Source: Muribaculaceae bacterium (GTDB lineage: Bacteria; Bacillota; Clostridia; Lachnospirales; Lachnospiraceae). Taken from it: 64,000 bases of DNA. Position numbers and translations under genes: made by a program. The stretch spans positions 758,680-822,679 of the forward strand of contig JAMPCA010000001.1 of assembly GCA_023666425.1 (NCBI GenBank). Direction: 5' to 3'. The notes below the pieces were generated by a model. The model did not search any database. It was not told the DNA's origin and saw only the letters and a list, made by a program, of their open reading frames with translations. Below, one piece after another: positions 54,980 through 63,934 of the stretch; within the stretch, counting starts at the first letter, position 1, and the number at the start of each line of letters is the position of its first letter.

Positions 54980-56089
54980 CTGGATACGAAAAGAAAGCGC
55001 TTCTTTTAATATATCTAATCTTTTTTCGAACATCGCATAATACTGCGGCAGCTCCCGAAAGCATTCCCTTCCTACCGCTTCTGTCTGGTTTAAACCGATT
55101 CTTTTCACCGCCTGCACTGCCGCTTCTTTCTGGGTCATTTTCCGCCGTCCAAACAGGGTCTGACAGTTGGCTCCCTCTATGGAATCATAGCTGTGAAACG
55201 CCTGATTGAAATCCATGAGCCTGTGCAAAGACACCGGTTTGTTGGTCTTGTTTTTGACCAGCACGCCCCAGTTCCCCCAGTGTCTGTCCGTGTTACCCAC
55301 AAGATAGTCAATCACGTTCATCATATAATAATTGTATGCGTCCAGCTGCAGAATGTATTTTCTGGTATCCCTGCCATGGTTTATGGAATAGATCTCGAAA
55401 TTCTCCATGGAAACGATAGAATATTCCTTTGAGGTTATATTTTCGCTGACCGATACCTTTTCCCCGTCAAACTCGTCCGGCTCATAGAGCACCTGCGACA
55501 CTGCAAAACAGCGGCAGATCCTGCTGGCCAGTATCTCCCGCTCTACTGCAAAATTGCCGCCGTCCTTCAACAGCAGAAAGCCGTTCCCGCGCCTTAGCCA
55601 CGCCTTGGGAAAACAGCCGTTGGTGGACAGATCCCGCGCCAGCGCCTCGTTCTCTACACTGTACTGCCTGCCCTTTAATGCGATATCCACAAAGACGTCC
55701 TCCAGATGATTGTCGTAGAGATTGACGTCGCTAAACTTCACCTTTTCCTTACATCTGCGCACCCAGAAAACGTCTGTCAGGGAGGCACAGCGATAGGTCA
55801 GGGCAATTTTCGCCCTCTCCTTATCGGTCACAGCCTGCACCATGCCAATGCTGTTTAGGATCTCCTTTGCGTATTTTCTGTCCAGTGTCAAAAGGCGCGT
55901 GGAGCACCAGTAATAAAAATTCGTGATATTGTTCACGAGAATGTCTATACGCTCTTCATGCTCTTCCAGATATAAATTGTAGGGCATAAACGATTTGTAA
56001 TAAATCCTGCACTTCCCGGAGGCGTCGATTGCCGCGACCCTCCTGTCCATGTGCATGATCTCATATCCCCCCTGTTCCAACAGCTGCAC
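54974..56089 (-). CDS. HipA/CtkA-like protein kinase, orphan
   Basis: 371 residues at most; the start is GTG 56089, TTG 56080 (GGGGGAGG 8 nt upstream, preferred) or an ATG further in. C-terminal half shows HipA-type kinase motifs: ATP-site Lys in GFLLLKDGG, EREILASRICR, catalytic loop VGNTDRHWGNWG and metal Asp in LMDFNQAF. No HipB-type antitoxin gene adjoins. The N-terminal 150 residues are unfamiliar. It lies between argS (42 bp) and the sporulation operon. Could be a serine kinase acting on a translation factor, as HipA does; target unknown. Confidence 0.75.
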   Translation of the reverse strand: MQLLEQGGYEIMHMDRRVAAIDASGKCRIYYKSFMPYNLYLEEHEERIDILVNNITNFYYWCSTRLLTLDRKYAKEILNSIGMVQAVTDKERAKIALTYRCASLTDVFWVRRCKEKVKFSDVNLYDNHLEDVFVDIALKGRQYSVENEALARDLSTNGCFPKAWLRRGNGFLLLKDGGNFAVEREILASRICRCFAVSQVLYEPDEFDGEKVSVSENITSKEYSIVSMENFEIYSINHGRDTRKYILQLDAYNYYMMNVIDYLVGNTDRHWGNWGVLVKNKTNKPVSLHRLMDFNQAFHSYDSIEGANCQTLFGRRKMTQKEAAVQAVKRIGLNQTEAVGRECFRELPQYYAMFEKRLDILKEALSFRIQS

Positions 56090-56131
56090 CTCCCCCGCTC
56101 TCTCATAAGAGCAAAGCTTTTGGTTTTTCGT

Positions 56132-57922
56132 CTACATTCTCTCCGGCGCTGAAAAGCCCAGCACATCGATGCAGACCTCGAGCACCTCCCTTGTCAGCGT
56201 CAAAAGTCCGATGTAAGACTGCTGGCGCAGGGCGTCTGGTTCCGCCAGAATCTTCGTCTCGTGATAAAATCCGTTAAAGGCATTGGCCAGCTCATAGATG
56301 TAGGCGCAGACCTTATGCGGCGCATTCTCCTCGTAAGCATTCTCCATCATGCCGTTGAAGCGGGACAAAACCAGCATCAGCGCCTTTTCGCTGGCGGTAT
56401 CCGGCGCAAGCAGAGGCGTGTGCTCCGGAATGGCTTTTCCCGCCGCCGTATACTTCTGCAGGATTGACTTAATCCGCACGATTGTATATAAAATGTACGG
56501 TCCGGTATTTCCCTCGAAGGAAGTGAACCGCTCTAAATCAAAAATGTAGTCCTTGCCTGCCTGATTGGAGAGATCGCCGTACTTTAGCGCGGCGAGCGCC
56601 ACAAGCTTCGCCGTCTCTGCCGCCTCCCCGTCGGAGATGGCAAGCTGTTCCTTCTCCTTCTGGTTTTCCCTGATTTTTTTGAGCATCTCCCCGTTGATCT
56701 CATCCAGCAGATACTCGAGGCGGAGCACACCCCCCTCGCGGGTCTTAAAGGGCTTTCCGTCCTTGCCGTTCATGGTTCCAAAACCAATGTGGATAAGCTC
56801 TGTGTCCTCCGGCACCAGTCCCGTCTTTCTCGCACAGCGGAACACCTGCAGGAAATGCATACTCTGCCTTGCATCCGCCAGATAAATGATGCGGTCGGGG
56901 GAATGCTCCTCCATGCGCATCACAATCGTCGCAAGATCTGTCGTACTGTAGAGAGACGCTCCGTCGGACTTTAGCAGAATGCAGGGCGGAATCTCCTTTG
57001 CATCCGACTCCTCCTTTACGTCCACCACCAGCGCGCCGTCGCTCATATAGGCATAACCCTCGTCCTTTATTTTCTGAACCATGGGCGCTATGTAGGACTT
57101 GGCGTCCGATTCTCCCTTCCAAAGCTCAAAAGAAACATTTAGATTGTTATAGTTTCTCCTTAAATCCGGAACAGATACATCCAATATATGCTGCAAAAGA
57201 GCCTGATAGCCCCGCCTGCCCTCCTGAAGCTCACGGGTCGCGGCCAGTGCCATGGCTTTATAGGACTCATCCTCCTTGGAGCGGCCGCTCGCCGCCGGAT
57301 AGATCTCTTCCAGCTCGGACAAGGTAAAGGGCGGCTCTTTGGGATATTCCCCCTCGTAGCTCTCGTCGAAGTACAAAAGCTCCGGCTTGCGGCTGTTCAG
57401 CTCCACAATGATAAGTCCCATCTGCAGACCCCAGTCCCCGAGGTGGGCGTCCCCAATCATGGTATGCCCCATGAATTTTCCGATGCGCTTGATGCTCTCG
57501 CCGATAATCGCGGAGCGCAGATGCCCCACATGCAGCGGTTTTGCCACATTCGCCCCACCGTAATCCACAATGATCGTCTTTGGCTCCTTCGTCTTCTCAC
57601 AGCCAAAACGTCCGCAATCTTCCTTCATCCGGCTGACATAATCCGCCAGATATTCCCCGGAGATGGTGAGATTTAAAAAGCCTGGCTTCACGGACTCTGC
57701 CGCCGCAAACAGGGGATTTGCCGCAAGTCCTTCGGCAAGCTTGTCCGAGATCATAAAGGGAGCGCACTTGTATTCCTTCGCCGCCGCCATCGCGCCGTTG
57801 CACTGGAATTCACACAGATCCGGCCGGTTTGACAGCGTGACCTTGCCGTACTTCGCATCGTAACCGTTTTCCACAAAAATCTTCGTCACCTCTGCGGTGA
57901 GTTTATCCATAATTTTTTCCAT
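56132..57922 (-). CDS. argS: Arginyl-tRNA synthetase
   Basis: 596 residues. Class I signature KPLHVGHLRSAIIGESIKR (HIGH-like HVGH), a degenerate KMSK-like loop (GKPFKTREGG), an N-terminal Add-1 domain and C-terminal DALR anticodon domain (YELANAFNGFYHET). GAGGAG precedes ATG 57922. Confidence 0.97.
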   Translation of the reverse strand: MEKIMDKLTAEVTKIFVENGYDAKYGKVTLSNRPDLCEFQCNGAMAAAKEYKCAPFMISDKLAEGLAANPLFAAAESVKPGFLNLTISGEYLADYVSRMKEDCGRFGCEKTKEPKTIIVDYGGANVAKPLHVGHLRSAIIGESIKRIGKFMGHTMIGDAHLGDWGLQMGLIIVELNSRKPELLYFDESYEGEYPKEPPFTLSELEEIYPAASGRSKEDESYKAMALAATRELQEGRRGYQALLQHILDVSVPDLRRNYNNLNVSFELWKGESDAKSYIAPMVQKIKDEGYAYMSDGALVVDVKEESDAKEIPPCILLKSDGASLYSTTDLATIVMRMEEHSPDRIIYLADARQSMHFLQVFRCARKTGLVPEDTELIHIGFGTMNGKDGKPFKTREGGVLRLEYLLDEINGEMLKKIRENQKEKEQLAISDGEAAETAKLVALAALKYGDLSNQAGKDYIFDLERFTSFEGNTGPYILYTIVRIKSILQKYTAAGKAIPEHTPLLAPDTASEKALMLVLSRFNGMMENAYEENAPHKVCAYIYELANAFNGFYHETKILAEPDALRQQSYIGLLTLTREVLEVCIDVLGFSAPERM

Positions 57923-57955
57923 ACAATTTCTCCTCGTCTATCAACATATAGACTC

Positions 57956-57984
57956 ATTCTATACATCAGTGGAGGAATTGTCAA
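57956..57984 (-). promoter_or_regulatory. Promoter of argS
   Basis: TTGACA (57979-57984), 17 nt, TAGAAT (57956-57961) on the minus strand; about 30 nt of leader before argS. Confidence 0.75.
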
Positions 57985-58021
57985 ATGCAGAATCCTAAAA
58001 ATGTCAAAAACTATTTTTATG

Positions 58022-60118
58022 TTATTCTGCTTCATTCCCGGAAAGCTTCTCTGGCAGAACTTCCTCGTAGGTGTAGCGTCCGCTGTCGCTCTCCATACCG
58101 GTGCGGACATTTCCCTCCGCTGTGCCGAAAAGCAAAACACTGTCCTTAAGATAGTGCCCGAGGTAATGGCTCCAGATTTCCAGTGCGTCTGCCCCGTTCG
58201 TCATGCCGCCGCCCCACTCAAAATAAGAGCCTGCCAGCAGTTTTCTCCCTCCCGTCCCGTCAAAGCGGTACACGTTATACGCATAGAAACCATAATCCCA
58301 GCGATCATCCATCGAAAGTGTCATAATAAAGCCTTCCCCACCGCCGTCGATCTTCCCCACATAGATATTCTGATTCCCGGCGTTTGGAAGCGCAGCCACC
58401 TCCGCGTTAATGACGTCCCCTTTTGCACTCTTAAAAACCACGATTCCACCGCCGCCGATTTCTCCGTTATCGGTCGTATAAACCTCTATGATCTCCTCCC
58501 CCGGAAGATCCGCGATATCCGCAGACAGTGTATTGATCCGTGTATAATACTCCTCAAGAAAACCGCTGCCTAAAAACTCTGTATACTCCTCATAGCTATT
58601 GTAGTCTCCCCCGGATTCTGCGTGGGAAAGTCCGCTGCGATAGTAATAATCTAAGAGAAGAATGCTGTGTATCTGTCCGTCGCGGTAAGCGATCCTGCAG
58701 GGCATACTCCGCCCCTCCCCGGAAAAGCAATCTGCAAAAGTATCAAAATCCACACTCTGGGGCTCTAATTTCTCGCTGTTGTAATTGATGAAAAATTCAC
58801 AGTCCCCCGCAAAGACCGGAGAATCTCCGAGTATCTGCTTTCCCAGCTCCGCCAGCTCCCCCGCCAGATCAATATCCCCTCCGGCCTCCGCCAGCCCGGA
58901 ATCCGAAAGCCACAGATTGTCGTAACGGTCAATCAGCCTGCCGCTTCTGGAGACGGACTTCACAGTGATATCGGCCTCAAAGCCCTTTTCATCTGACGCA
59001 TAGGCCGCGTAAAGGGAGTTTTCCAGATCCGGCTGTGCTTCCGTCTCTTCTCCTCCCATCTGCGCTTCCGTCTCTTCTCCGCCCATCTGCGCTTCCGTCT
59101 CTTCTCCGCCCATCTGCTCTTCCTGCTCCTTCGGGTTTGTCGCCAGCACAATAAGCGCAGCCATGAGAACACACAAGCCGCCTGCCGCCGCGCCGGCCTT
59201 TGCCCTCTTGTACTGCAGGATATTGCCGATGCGCTTTCTGGTATCTCTCTCCCCGAAGGCAAGAGGCAGCATCCCGGTTTCCTTTCCCACGGACATTGCC
59301 AGAAGGGAACTGGAATACTCCCGCTTGATTCCTTCCCCGAAGCGGCGCACCACCGCCTCGTCACAGGACATTTCCATATCCCTGCCGCTTAAGAAAAAAG
59401 CAATCCACACAAAAGGATTCATCCAGTGCAGCGCAAGAGCCGCAAAGGCCAGCCGCCGAAACAGGGGATCGCGCCTTTTAATATGTATCTGCTCATGTAA
59501 AAGAATATACTCCAGCTCCCGCCCCTTTAAACCCTTCGGAAGATAGATCTTAGGTAAAAAACATCCCATGACGAATGGCGTGTCAATTCCCTCCCGGATA
59601 TAAATATTATCCCGCTCATGCTCCGCCCCCTTAAGATAATGTCTAAGGCGCAGCTCACTCACAAGAGAACAGCCTAAAATCGCCGCAATTCCCGCCAGCC
59701 AGACGAAAATAAGCACTGTCTGCACAACATTCTCCGCCGTGTGCTTTGAAGGCTCTTTTTCTTCACTCTTTGCCCCGGATGCCGTCTCTGTAAAAGCCTC
59801 GCCACCCTCTTTTTCTTTCCAGTCCTGTCCGCCCTCTCCTGCGGCGTTTACGGACGGCGTATTTTCCCTCACGGCCGCATTCCGCTGAACCTCCTCCTGC
59901 TCCATAAAATGCTCCGCAGCCCACTGTCCAGGCCCAAGCAGAGAAAATTCCGATTCCAGCGCAACGGGACAGAGCAGCCGGAACAAAACCACCAGCCAGA
60001 GCGCATAGGAAAACACTTTCGGCGCACGGCTCAAAAAAAGGCGCAGCACCAGCACCACAAGAATCACAAGGCTTCCTACCAGTCCCATCTGAAAAACTAC
60101 AGCTGCAACATCACTCAT
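58022..60118 (-). CDS. BlaR1/MecR1-like M56 metallopeptidase sensor
   Basis: 698 residues from ATG 60118, overlapping the BlaI-type stop. Four N-terminal membrane segments, zinc motif LLHEQIHIKRRD (HExxH) and a WMNPFVWIAFF helix are the M56 family core. After a membrane segment at about 320 the extracellular part is not a penicillin-binding domain; it begins with three 9-residue repeats (MGGEETEAQ) and continues for about 340 unfamiliar residues. So the signal sensed is probably not a beta-lactam. Likely cleaves the adjacent BlaI-type repressor, directly or indirectly, on activation. Confidence 0.88.
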   Translation of the reverse strand: MSDVAAVVFQMGLVGSLVILVVLVLRLFLSRAPKVFSYALWLVVLFRLLCPVALESEFSLLGPGQWAAEHFMEQEEVQRNAAVRENTPSVNAAGEGGQDWKEKEGGEAFTETASGAKSEEKEPSKHTAENVVQTVLIFVWLAGIAAILGCSLVSELRLRHYLKGAEHERDNIYIREGIDTPFVMGCFLPKIYLPKGLKGRELEYILLHEQIHIKRRDPLFRRLAFAALALHWMNPFVWIAFFLSGRDMEMSCDEAVVRRFGEGIKREYSSSLLAMSVGKETGMLPLAFGERDTRKRIGNILQYKRAKAGAAAGGLCVLMAALIVLATNPKEQEEQMGGEETEAQMGGEETEAQMGGEETEAQPDLENSLYAAYASDEKGFEADITVKSVSRSGRLIDRYDNLWLSDSGLAEAGGDIDLAGELAELGKQILGDSPVFAGDCEFFINYNSEKLEPQSVDFDTFADCFSGEGRSMPCRIAYRDGQIHSILLLDYYYRSGLSHAESGGDYNSYEEYTEFLGSGFLEEYYTRINTLSADIADLPGEEIIEVYTTDNGEIGGGGIVVFKSAKGDVINAEVAALPNAGNQNIYVGKIDGGGEGFIMTLSMDDRWDYGFYAYNVYRFDGTGGRKLLAGSYFEWGGGMTNGADALEIWSHYLGHYLKDSVLLFGTAEGNVRTGMESDSGRYTYEEVLPEKLSGNEAE
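59036..59116 (-). repeat. Three 27-bp tandem repeats in the M56 gene
   Basis: In-frame repeats coding MGGEETEAQ; the one at 59036-59062 has diverged slightly. They form an acidic linker just outside the membrane. Confidence 0.9.
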
Positions 60119-60482
60119 AGCTCTCCTCCCCATAGGAATCAATCAGTCTCCGAAGCTCCTCCACATCCTTTTTCCCCAGCTTGTTCTTCCGGGAAAAGGC
60201 GGTGAGAAACAACGGAAGCGAACCCTCAAAATGCTCCTCAATAAACTGTGTCCCCTGATTGGCGAGAAAATCCTCCCGGCTGATAAGGGTCTGCACCGTT
60301 CCCCCTGCATTCGCAAAAATCCCCCTCTCACACAGGCGTTTTAGCATGGTGTAGGTGGTCGTCCGCTTCCAGTCAAACGCCTGCCCGCAGAGCGCTACCA
60401 GCTCCGACGTCCTGACCGGCGCATGCGCCCAGATCAAATCCGCAAACCGCGCTTCCATCTCTCCTAATTTGTATGCCTCCAT
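60111..60482 (-). CDS. BlaI/MecI-type transcriptional repressor
   Basis: 124 residues from ATG 60482 (AGGAGG 7 nt upstream). Winged helix (LGEMEARFADLIWAHAPVRTSELVAL; KRTTTYTMLKRLCERGIF) and C-terminal dimer domain with the cleavable region (SREDFLANQGTQFIEEHF). It probably represses its own operon through the dyads at 60541-60586. Confidence 0.93.
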   Translation of the reverse strand: MEAYKLGEMEARFADLIWAHAPVRTSELVALCGQAFDWKRTTTYTMLKRLCERGIFANAGGTVQTLISREDFLANQGTQFIEEHFEGSLPLFLTAFSRKNKLGKKDVEELRRLIDSYGEESYE

Positions 60483-60540
60483 ATGTATTCCTCCTGACGG
60501 ATCCCGCACCCTCTGCACAGAGGGGCACACGCAAAAAAAA

Positions 60541-60586
60541 TAGTGTCTAATGACGCTAGACACTATTTAGTCTAACGTCATTAGAC
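60541..60586. promoter_or_regulatory. Two dyad operators of the BlaI-type repressor
   Basis: TAGTGTCTA-N7-TAGACACTA (60541-60565) and GTCTAA-N5-TTAGAC (60570-60586). The 12-mer TGTCTAATGACG (60544-60555) recurs inverted at 60577-60588. One dyad covers the predicted transcript start, the other the -10. Confidence 0.8.
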
Positions 60587-60597
60587 ACGTTTGTCAA
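60569..60597 (-). promoter_or_regulatory. Promoter of the BlaI/M56 operon
   Basis: TTGACA (60592-60597), 17 nt, TAGACT (60569-60574) on the minus strand, overlapping both operators. Confidence 0.7.
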
Positions 60598-60616
60598 GAG
60601 GAAACTTTTCCTTTTT

Positions 60617-60966
60617 TTATTGAATCTGTATCCAGTCCGGCGCGTTTGGAAGCGCCACCTCGTAGCTTTGAATTCCGGCATTGTACGCCTCTTCCGTAAT
60701 TTCACTTCCGTTTTGAAAATACACAAATACGGGTTGCTCATCTTCCAGACGGGCAACTGCGGAAAAGGAATCCACTAATTCGGGCGTACAGCCGTCGCTT
60801 TTCAATCGGTTTCTGCCGCCTCCCCAGCAGATGCTTCTTTTTCTTGTCCTGCCTCCCTCCGGATCGTTTCATTTTCTTTGACCTGCTCTTTTGCCAGCCC
60901 GCATGAAACCATGCAAAGTACCGCAAGAAGCAAAACGCCCCCTATGACGATCCTCTGTCTGCACAT
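60617..60966 (-). pseudogene. Small lipoprotein gene split by a frame change
   Basis: ATG 60966, 2 bp after the stop of the ABC-class ATPase gene and with AGGAGG upstream, starts a 54-residue peptide with a lipoprotein signal (LLLAVLCMVSCGLA, lipobox Cys at 22) and a Glu/Ala-rich linker ending at TGA 60802. A second frame begins with TTG 60805, overlapping that stop, and continues 62 residues (KSDGCTPELVDSFSAVARL ... APDWIQIQ). Together they make a plausible 115-residue lipoprotein with a single -1 frame change. It could be a recent pseudogene, a sequencing error, or two coupled genes. Confidence 0.6.
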
Positions 60967-60967
60967 A

Positions 60968-62701
60968 TCAGCTCCTCCTGTAACGGTTCAGGCACGAATA
61001 GATTTCCTGCACCCGGGGAATGGCATAGCCGCCGGGAATATAGCCGCCCTCTGCGAAAAAGGAGAGCCCCTTCTTCTTAAGCTGGCTTTCCAGATATTCC
61101 GCAATCTGCGGCAGGGTCTTGTGCCCGTCGATCAGTTTCTCCACCGCATATTTGAGCAATAGCCCGAGCGCCGCCGTCTGTTCACTGTCAATCAGCTGCT
61201 CAATATAGCGCAGATCCACGTTCTGCTTTCCCAGTGAAAAACCATCCTTTCCCATAACCTTCACCTTGAGCCGCTCCGGCTCATCGCGGCGGACCGCCCC
61301 CGTGCGGTAATCCCTGCGCTTTGTCGCGCCGTTCTCGTCCTTTGTCATAATCCGGCGGCTCACCGGCATCTCAAAGGGCGCAGGCTTTTCGTCCGACAGC
61401 GGAAATTCCGCGCACAGACTCTTCGCTTTCTCTGTAATATCCACCGGCACATAGCTGTCCATCTGAATGACCGTATCCGCCACATGGAAAAAAGCCCCCG
61501 AGCTTCCCGCTACCAGAACCGTGGAGATACCGGCCTTGTCGTATAGCTCCCTTGCCCTTGAAAGAAACGGCGTGATCGGCTCCTTATCCGGGCTCACTAC
61601 TTTCTGCATAAAGGCGTCTCTTACCATAAAATTCGTCGCGCTGGTATCCTCGTCCAGAAGGAATACCCGTCCCTTTGCCTCCATTCCCTCCACGATTCCG
61701 GCCGCCTGCGAGGTGCTTCCGCTGGCATCCGCCGTGGAAAAATTCTTCGTGTCCTTCTTGTTCGGCAGATCCCGGATAAACATGGAAATATCGACGTCCT
61801 TGATAAAACGCCCGTCCTCCGAGCGCAGCTTGATGGCTGTCTCATCCGTGATCACATACTCCCTGCCATCACCCGCGATATGGTCGTAAACGCCCAGCTC
61901 CAGTGCGTTTAAAAGGGTGGATTTGCCGTGGTAGCCGCCGCCCACGATCAGCGTGATTCCCCTCGGAATTCCCATTCCCGTGATTGCCCCCTTGTGGGGC
62001 AGCTCCATCGTCACCCGCAGAGTCTTTGGGGAGACAAATTCTGTGGAATCCTTCATGGGTTTTGCCGATACACCGCTCTCCCTCGGAAGCAGCGCATGAT
62101 CTGCGACAAATGCCACCAGTCCCCTCTCCGCCAGCTGGGCGCGGATATACGCCTGATCCTCCGCCAGATCAATCACTGCCTTTACCGCCTTGCCGTTCAA
62201 ATTACGATAGCAGAAAGCGGCGTCCACGCACTGGGGAAGATACTCAAACAGAATCTTCTCGAGCTCTCTCGCGTTGATCGTCCTTCCGTTCGCCGGGAAA
62301 CCCACGGCAAATCTTGCAATAATCCCCTTTTCCCCCACCTCGCAGGCCGTGCGCATCAGCTTTTCCTGCCCACAGTGTGTCACGGAGATCAGGCCGCTCT
62401 TGCCCGACCCCTTCGCCTTAAAGGTGAAATGATTCACCTGCTGTCCAAACTGTCTCGTCAGATAGTCCGCCAGCGCATGTTTCGTCAGTGCATCCTTCCT
62501 GCAAAAATCAGGAAATCCTGCCCTCTGCTCCGGAACAAAAATGCTCAGATGGGAGGGCGCCGCAAAAGGATCTCCCTGCACATGGTCAATATTCAACTGA
62601 TAGCCGTCAAACTGGTAACTTCCCTTAAGCCCCTTGTAAGCCGGATAGCTTTTATGGTCGATACTCCTAAGCTGGTTCTGTAAATCTCTTGATGACTGCA
62701 T
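60968..62701 (-). CDS. Predicted ATPase of the ABC class (PF09818-like)
   Basis: 577 residues from ATG 62701 (AAGGAGG 8 nt upstream; the promoter -10 lies just before, which rules out longer starts). P-loop IVGGGYHGKSTLLNALELG, ABC-type Walker B FLLDEDTSATNFMVRD and RVTMELPHKGAITGMGIPRG are family features. No membrane segments. A widespread soluble family with unknown function. Confidence 0.88.
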   Translation of the reverse strand: MQSSRDLQNQLRSIDHKSYPAYKGLKGSYQFDGYQLNIDHVQGDPFAAPSHLSIFVPEQRAGFPDFCRKDALTKHALADYLTRQFGQQVNHFTFKAKGSGKSGLISVTHCGQEKLMRTACEVGEKGIIARFAVGFPANGRTINARELEKILFEYLPQCVDAAFCYRNLNGKAVKAVIDLAEDQAYIRAQLAERGLVAFVADHALLPRESGVSAKPMKDSTEFVSPKTLRVTMELPHKGAITGMGIPRGITLIVGGGYHGKSTLLNALELGVYDHIAGDGREYVITDETAIKLRSEDGRFIKDVDISMFIRDLPNKKDTKNFSTADASGSTSQAAGIVEGMEAKGRVFLLDEDTSATNFMVRDAFMQKVVSPDKEPITPFLSRARELYDKAGISTVLVAGSSGAFFHVADTVIQMDSYVPVDITEKAKSLCAEFPLSDEKPAPFEMPVSRRIMTKDENGATKRRDYRTGAVRRDEPERLKVKVMGKDGFSLGKQNVDLRYIEQLIDSEQTAALGLLLKYAVEKLIDGHKTLPQIAEYLESQLKKKGLSFFAEGGYIPGGYAIPRVQEIYSCLNRYRRS

Positions 62702-62729
62702 CCTATTTTCCTCCTTCTTCATTCTCTTC

Positions 62730-62758
62730 ATTATAGTGCATGACGGAAAAATCCTCAA
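62730..62758 (-). promoter_or_regulatory. Promoter of ABC-class ATPase gene
   Basis: TTGAGG (62753-62758), 17 nt, perfect TATAAT (62730-62735) on the minus strand; leader about 20 nt. Confidence 0.7.
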
Positions 62759-62771
62759 CCAGTTTTTCCCC

Positions 62772-62854
62772 GCCCTGCCAACTAAAACTTGTCAATAACA
62801 GCCCTGCCGGCTAAAACCTGTCAATAACAGCCCTGCCGGCTAAAACCTGTCAAT
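62772..62854 (-). repeat. 29-bp tandem repeats duplicating the MFS gene 3' end
   Basis: Copies at 62772-62800 (three mismatches), 62801-62829 and 62830-62854 (partial). The last contains the real final codons IDRF and the TAG stop, so the two others are downstream echoes of the gene end. Confidence 0.9.
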
Positions 62855-63934
62855 CATCCACCCTGCCGCCGGAAATATAATCACCATTCCCACGGAAAAC
62901 ACCAGACTGTCCACGGAGATCAGCGTCGCCCGCTGTCCGGAGGGAATCAGACTGTTGATCCGCGTCGAGCGAATGGGATACAACATTGCCGACATAAAAT
63001 TGCACACACAAAAGCAGGACACACTGACCCATAACTTGTAGAATATATAACTTCCGATGGAAAGAAAAATCGCCGCCGCTGCGATTACTATAACCCATTC
63101 TCCCATACGGCGATAAATTCTGTCGCTGAAAAATGCGCCCGCTGTCGATAACAGCCCTACTGCCAGCATGATCATACTGATTTCTATCTTATTGAGTCCC
63201 ATCGAATGGTAATACTCCTGACTGTAGAAAAATAGAACAGTTGCCGCAACCTCCATGACATTAAAAAAACAGATCCACCGGGTCAGTTTCCGGTTGCCGC
63301 TTAAAATTTCAAAACAGGTTTTAAAATGTGTTTTCACCCGTTCCGCCATCGGAAGGGACGCACTATCCGCCTCCAGTTTTGGCTCGCGCATAAGCAGCAG
63401 GGGAACGACCGCCAGAGCCGCCAGCAGGGCAGCTGTCACATAACACGCAAAATAGGAATACTCTGCAAGCACTCCGCCGAGAACGGTTGCCAGAGCCTGG
63501 GAAATCTCCACAATCGTGTTCGTCTTTCCGCAGACAGCCAGGTATTCCTCCTCCCTCCCGGACTGCTTCATGCTGTCATACACCAGCGCCTCCTCCGAAC
63601 CGGAATTTAAGTTTTCTCCAAATGCCTGAACCAAAAAAGACAGGGCAAATGGGAAAAAACTTCTTCCAAACAGCATCAGAAGGCAGGAAACCAGCACACA
63701 CAGCCTGCCCGCAAGCATCGTCCGCTTTCTTCCAAAAATATCCGCCACAGCGCCGGAGGGCACCTCAAACACAATGCTTGTCGCATGGTAGATTCCCTCC
63801 AGCAATCCAATCTGTGTCAGGCTCATGCCCATATAGCCCAGATACAAAACCCATATGCAGCTTTGCATATTCAGATGCTTAATAAAATTGTAGATATAGT
63901 TCAATTTAATATTCTTCATCATCGTTGTCCTCAT
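62840..63934 (-). CDS. Major facilitator superfamily transporter
   Basis: 364 residues, about 11-12 membrane segments. FEVPSGAVADIFGRKRTMLAGR is the MFS loop 2-3 motif; broken here only where needed: GAVADIFGRKRTM. The family includes small drug and sugar efflux carriers. It stands alone near the window edge; the remaining 63935-64000 shows no gene. Substrate unknown. Confidence 0.9.
   Translation of the reverse strand: MRTTMMKNIKLNYIYNFIKHLNMQSCIWVLYLGYMGMSLTQIGLLEGIYHATSIVFEVPSGAVADIFGRKRTMLAGRLCVLVSCLLMLFGRSFFPFALSFLVQAFGENLNSGSEEALVYDSMKQSGREEEYLAVCGKTNTIVEISQALATVLGGVLAEYSYFACYVTAALLAALAVVPLLLMREPKLEADSASLPMAERVKTHFKTCFEILSGNRKLTRWICFFNVMEVAATVLFFYSQEYYHSMGLNKIEISMIMLAVGLLSTAGAFFSDRIYRRMGEWVIVIAAAAIFLSIGSYIFYKLWVSVSCFCVCNFMSAMLYPIRSTRINSLIPSGQRATLISVDSLVFSVGMVIIFPAAGWMIDRF

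Noticed and set aside
60738..60926. Separate 62-codon basic protein
   Set aside because: Frame is offset from the lipoprotein signal reading and lacks a ribosome site; it is a shadow of the split lipoprotein gene.
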